Shown here in pieces: positions 13,152 to 15,487 of a stretch of DNA of 15,487 nt (its first letter is position 1; every line of letters starts with the position of its first letter). The stretch is from the NCBI GenBank assembly GCA_031277075.1, contig JAISLV010000020.1:1-15487 (forward strand). Reading direction: 5' to 3'. The position numbers and the translations under genes are program-made. This DNA comes from Endomicrobium sp. GTDB lineage: Bacteria > Elusimicrobiota > Endomicrobiia > Endomicrobiales > Endomicrobiaceae. Under the pieces are notes generated by a model. It worked only from the letters and a program-made list of their open reading frames with translations, was not told the DNA's origin and did not search any database.

Positions 13152-14167
13152 TTTGCAAATCCTTGTGAAAGTCTTATAAAATCATTTAATTTTTGAAGAG
13201 CTTTGCCTTCGTCAATTATGTTTGCGGCTTTTTTAACGCATTCTCTCATAGTTATATTGTCGTTTGCCATATAAAGACATATCGCTGAATTTAATAAAAC
13301 GACGTCGCGTTTTGCGCCGCGTTCTTTTGCGCTTAAAATGTCCAAAGCTATTTTGGCGTTTTCCTGCGGGTCTCCGCCTTCTAAATCTTTAAGCTCGCAG
13401 CGTTTAAATCCAAACTGTTCAGGCGTTATAAAGTAGCTGTTGAGTTTTCCGTAAGAAACTTCGCAGACCGTAGTCGCGCTTGTCAAAGTAATTTCGTCAA
13501 GCCCGTCGTGACCGTGAACAACCACAGCTCTTTTAACGCCCAAATTTGAAAGAACCCTTGCAAGCGGCTCTACTAAATTTTCGTCGTAGACGCCTAAAAG
13601 CTGCATATTTGCGCCGGCAGGGTTTGCAAGAGGTCCTAAAATATTAAATATAGTGCGCGCTCCAAGTTCTTTTCTTATCGGCGCTACATATTTCATAGCG
13701 CAATGATACAAACTTGCAACCATAAAACAGACGTCAATTTCGTTTAAAATTTTTTGGCTTTGTTCCGCCGTAATATTTATATTGACGCCTAAAGCCTCTA
13801 AAACGTCGGCGCTGCCGCACTTAGACGAAACGCTGCGGTTTCCGTGTTTTGCCACAGGAACGCCGCCTGCCGCTATTACAAAAGACGAAACCGTAGATAT
13901 GTTAAAAGAAAAAAGTTCGTCGCCGCCCGTGCCGACTATATCTAAAACGTCTCTTCCGGGATTGAGCTTTAGAGCTTTTTCTCTCATTACGATAGCGCAA
14001 GCCGTAATCTCGTCAATAGTTTCGCCTTTTAAACGCATAGCGGTTAAAAAAGAACCTATTTGCGCGGGCGTGGTTTGCCCGTTCATTATTTCAAACATAA
14101 CCTCTTTTGTGCTTTCAAGGGACAAATGTTTTCCGTTTAATATTTCGTTTATCGCTTGCTTTATCAT
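13148..14167 (-). CDS. trpD: Anthranilate phosphoribosyltransferase
   Basis: Transfers phosphoribose from PRPP to anthranilate. From the ATG at 14167 the protein has 339 residues, usual for the family. Motifs: PRPP-binding GTGGDE (79-84), KHGNRSVSSKCGSAD (107-121), NILGPLANPA, and the metal-binding DGLDE. I prefer ATG 14167 to the TTG at 14179 because GGAG (14174-14177) lies 6 nt before the ATG and would be inside the longer frame. It is a stand-alone TrpD, not fused to the TrpG amidotransferase, which is encoded just upstream (24-nt gap). Its end overlaps trpC by 4 nt. Confidence 0.96.
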   Translation of the reverse strand: MIKQAINEILNGKHLSLESTKEVMFEIMNGQTTPAQIGSFLTAMRLKGETIDEITACAIVMREKALKLNPGRDVLDIVGTGGDELFSFNISTVSSFVIAAGGVPVAKHGNRSVSSKCGSADVLEALGVNINITAEQSQKILNEIDVCFMVASLYHCAMKYVAPIRKELGARTIFNILGPLANPAGANMQLLGVYDENLVEPLARVLSNLGVKRAVVVHGHDGLDEITLTSATTVCEVSYGKLNSYFITPEQFGFKRCELKDLEGGDPQENAKIALDILSAKERGAKRDVVLLNSAICLYMANDNITMRECVKKAANIIDEGKALQKLNDFIRLSQGFAK

Positions 14168-14191
14168 ATATTTCTCCAAAATTTTGAGCCG

Positions 14192-14758
14192 TTATAACTT
14201 CAAAAAATTTTCTATTATTGCCGCGCCGTTTTGAGTAAGAACAGACTCGGGGTGAAATTGAAGTCCGTATAAATTGCAGTCGCGGTGTTTTACGCCCATA
14301 ACCTGTCCTAATTCGTCTTCGGCTATTACAAGGAGTTCGTCGGGCAAGGTTTCTCTTTGAGCTATAAGCGAGTGATACCTAGCCGCTTTTATAACAGGCG
14401 CAAGTCCTCTGAAAACCGGGCTGCCGTTAGCTATTTGAACGAAACTTGTTTTCCCGTGCATCAAAGTTTTTGAATATGTTATCGTTGCGCCGAAAGCCTC
14501 GCATATAGCCTGATGACCTAAACAAACGCCAAGCATTGGAATTTTGCCTTTAAAATATAAGACGGCTTTTTCGGTAATTCCCGCATCAGACGGGCGTCCT
14601 GGACCGGGCGAAAATATTAAATGCGAAGGATTTAGTTTTTCTATTTCGGCAATGGAAAGCTCGTCGTTTTTTACGACTTTTACGTCGGGGTTTATCGCGC
14701 CCGCGCATTGATATAAGTTATAAGAAAAACTGTCGTAATGATCTATTATCAAAATCAT
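14192..14758 (-). CDS. trpG: Anthranilate synthase glutamine amidotransferase subunit
   Basis: Class I glutamine amidotransferase that supplies ammonia to TrpE. The 188-residue product has the triad: nucleophile Cys79 in LGVCLGHQAI, His169 and Glu171 in QFHPES, and the oxyanion-loop PGPGRPSDAG. It opens MILIIDHYDSFSYNL, typical for TrpG/PabA. In many bacteria one such subunit also serves p-aminobenzoate synthesis (PabA role); that cannot be judged from this window. The start lies inside trpE (41-nt overlap) with a perfect AGGAGG six nt upstream. Confidence 0.95.
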   Translation of the reverse strand: MILIIDHYDSFSYNLYQCAGAINPDVKVVKNDELSIAEIEKLNPSHLIFSPGPGRPSDAGITEKAVLYFKGKIPMLGVCLGHQAICEAFGATITYSKTLMHGKTSFVQIANGSPVFRGLAPVIKAARYHSLIAQRETLPDELLVIAEDELGQVMGVKHRDCNLYGLQFHPESVLTQNGAAIIENFLKL

Positions 14759-15487
14759 TTTCCGCCTCCTTTAAAGCAATCAAAACGGCTTGAGCCTTAT
14801 TTAAACACTCTTGAAATTCTTTTTTAGGGTCGCTGTCTGCCACTATGCCCGCTCCCGCCTGAATATAAACTTTTCCGTTTTGACGTTTCGCCATTCTAAT
14901 AGCTATGCACATATCCATATTGCCTGTAAAGTCTATGTAGCCCGCCGCGCCTCCGTAAGTTCCTCTTTTGTGTTTTTCTAAAGAATTTATTATCTCGCAC
15001 GCTCTAATTTTAGGCGCGCCGGATAAAGTGCCTGCGGGCAAAACTGCGGCGATTGCGTCAAATTGGTCGTATTGAGGTTTGATTTTTCCCTTGATTACGG
15101 AAGCTATGTGACATATATGAGAAAATTTTAAAATCTTCAAATATTGGCTCACCTTTACGGAGCCGAATTCGCTGATTTTTCCTAAATCGTTCCTGCCCAA
15201 ATCTACCAGCATATTGTGTTCGGAAAGCTCTTTTTCGTCTTTAAGCAAAGCGGCGGTCAATTCCTCGTCTTCTTCTTGCGTTTTGCCGCGCCGAACGCTT
15301 CCTGCAAGAGCGTAATTTGTAAGCTCGCCGTTTTTTAAAGACACCATCGTTTCAGGCGAGGCGGCGGCGATTTCCGCGTTTTCAAAGTTGGAATAAAACA
15401 TATACGGCGACGGGTTTAAAGTTCTTAAAATCCTGTAAGGTTCAAGCAAAGAACCTTCAAAATCGGCTTCTATTCCGTTTGAGATAA
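14718..15487 (-). CDS. trpE: Anthranilate synthase component I, C-terminal part (cut by window edge)
   Basis: Chorismate-utilising enzyme that forms anthranilate with TrpG. The frame is open to the right edge; about 256 codons are visible, starting ISNGIEADFEGS, so the N-terminal half, with the usual tryptophan-feedback site, lies outside. Visible family segments are LNPSPYMFYSNF, the SPETMV and GSVRRGKT strands, HNMLVDLGRNDLGKIS, LPAGTLSGAPKIRA, TYGGAAGYIDFTGNMDMCIAIRM and the C-terminal QAGAGIVADSDPKKEFQE, all typical for chorismate-binding enzymes. Context (trpG, trpD next) favours TrpE over the related PabB. A TTG at 15449 should not be taken as the start. The last 41 nt overlap trpG in another frame. 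Confidence 0.93.
   Translation of the reverse strand, partial: ISNGIEADFEGSLLEPYRILRTLNPSPYMFYSNFENAEIAAASPETMVSLKNGELTNYALAGSVRRGKTQEEDEELTAALLKDEKELSEHNMLVDLGRNDLGKISEFGSVKVSQYLKILKFSHICHIASVIKGKIKPQYDQFDAIAAVLPAGTLSGAPKIRACEIINSLEKHKRGTYGGAAGYIDFTGNMDMCIAIRMAKRQNGKVYIQAGAGIVADSDPKKEFQECLNKAQAVLIALKEAENDFDNRSLRQFFL
14765..14770 (-). promoter_or_regulatory. Strong ribosome binding site for trpG inside trpE
   Basis: AGGAGG on the minus strand (CCTCCT on +), six nt before the trpG ATG, lies within trpE codons for Lys-Glu-Ala. It fixes the trpG start and, with the 41-nt overlap, suggests coupled, balanced production of the two subunits. Confidence 0.8.

Noticed and set aside
14168..14179. TTG start for trpD four codons upstream
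   Set aside because: The GGAG ribosome site lies within it and is well spaced for the ATG at 14167.

Overview
The window is a gene-dense, moderately AT-rich bacterial chromosome segment. Its backbone is biosynthetic: arginine (argH), diaminopimelate/lysine (lysA, dapF, dapA) and a nearly complete tryptophan operon (trpE'-G-D-C-F-B-A; trpE runs off the right edge). A TolC-type outer-membrane protein and several signal peptides indicate a two-membrane (Gram-negative) cell. Gene style and content remind me of Elusimicrobiota, in particular Endomicrobium-like insect-gut bacteria. That is an impression only; no rRNA or other phylogenetic marker is present.

Layout. Positions 1-171 hold nothing I recognise. 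172-711 is the C-terminal remnant of a DUF4143-type AAA ATPase, and its stop codon is formed at the junction with a 184-bp MITE-like element (711-894). Then come argH (917-2251), a compact TolC-like protein overlapping it by 4 nt, a secreted patatin-like phospholipase and a secreted TPR protein, all on + and tightly spaced. A good sigma70-type promoter (5509-5536) starts lysA, followed by dapF and dapA. The lysA-dapF gap is a tandem duplicated repeat block. After dapA lie a 19-bp-stem hairpin and a decayed Fic-family gene on the minus strand. The trp operon then runs leftward from the right edge and converges on dapA. Its genes are overlapped or closely spaced except at trpC-trpF, where 469 bp of mosaic repeats separate them.

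How the genes work together. LysA, DapF and DapA cover the first committed step (DapA) and the last two steps (DapF, LysA) of the DAP/lysine route; the middle enzymes, including DapB, are not here. TrpE+G make anthranilate, and TrpD, TrpF, TrpC and the TrpA/TrpB complex convert it to tryptophan, so all seven activities are encoded here (TrpE only in its C-terminal part within the window). The TolC-like, patatin and TPR genes look like an envelope gene set read through from argH.

Most of the window is ordinary metabolism. The unusual part is the repeat ecology: (i) six copies of a short hairpin whose stems differ by paired, compensating base changes; (ii) arrays of an 8-bp word (NTAGCTGC) in the same two intergenic blocks, one reaching the trpC stop codon; (iii) a 12-bp tandem array apparently grown from one hairpin arm; (iv) an in-frame palindromic insertion inside trpF; (v) the MITE-like element at the end of the ATPase remnant. 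I did not find a convincing new defence, toxin or biosynthetic system.
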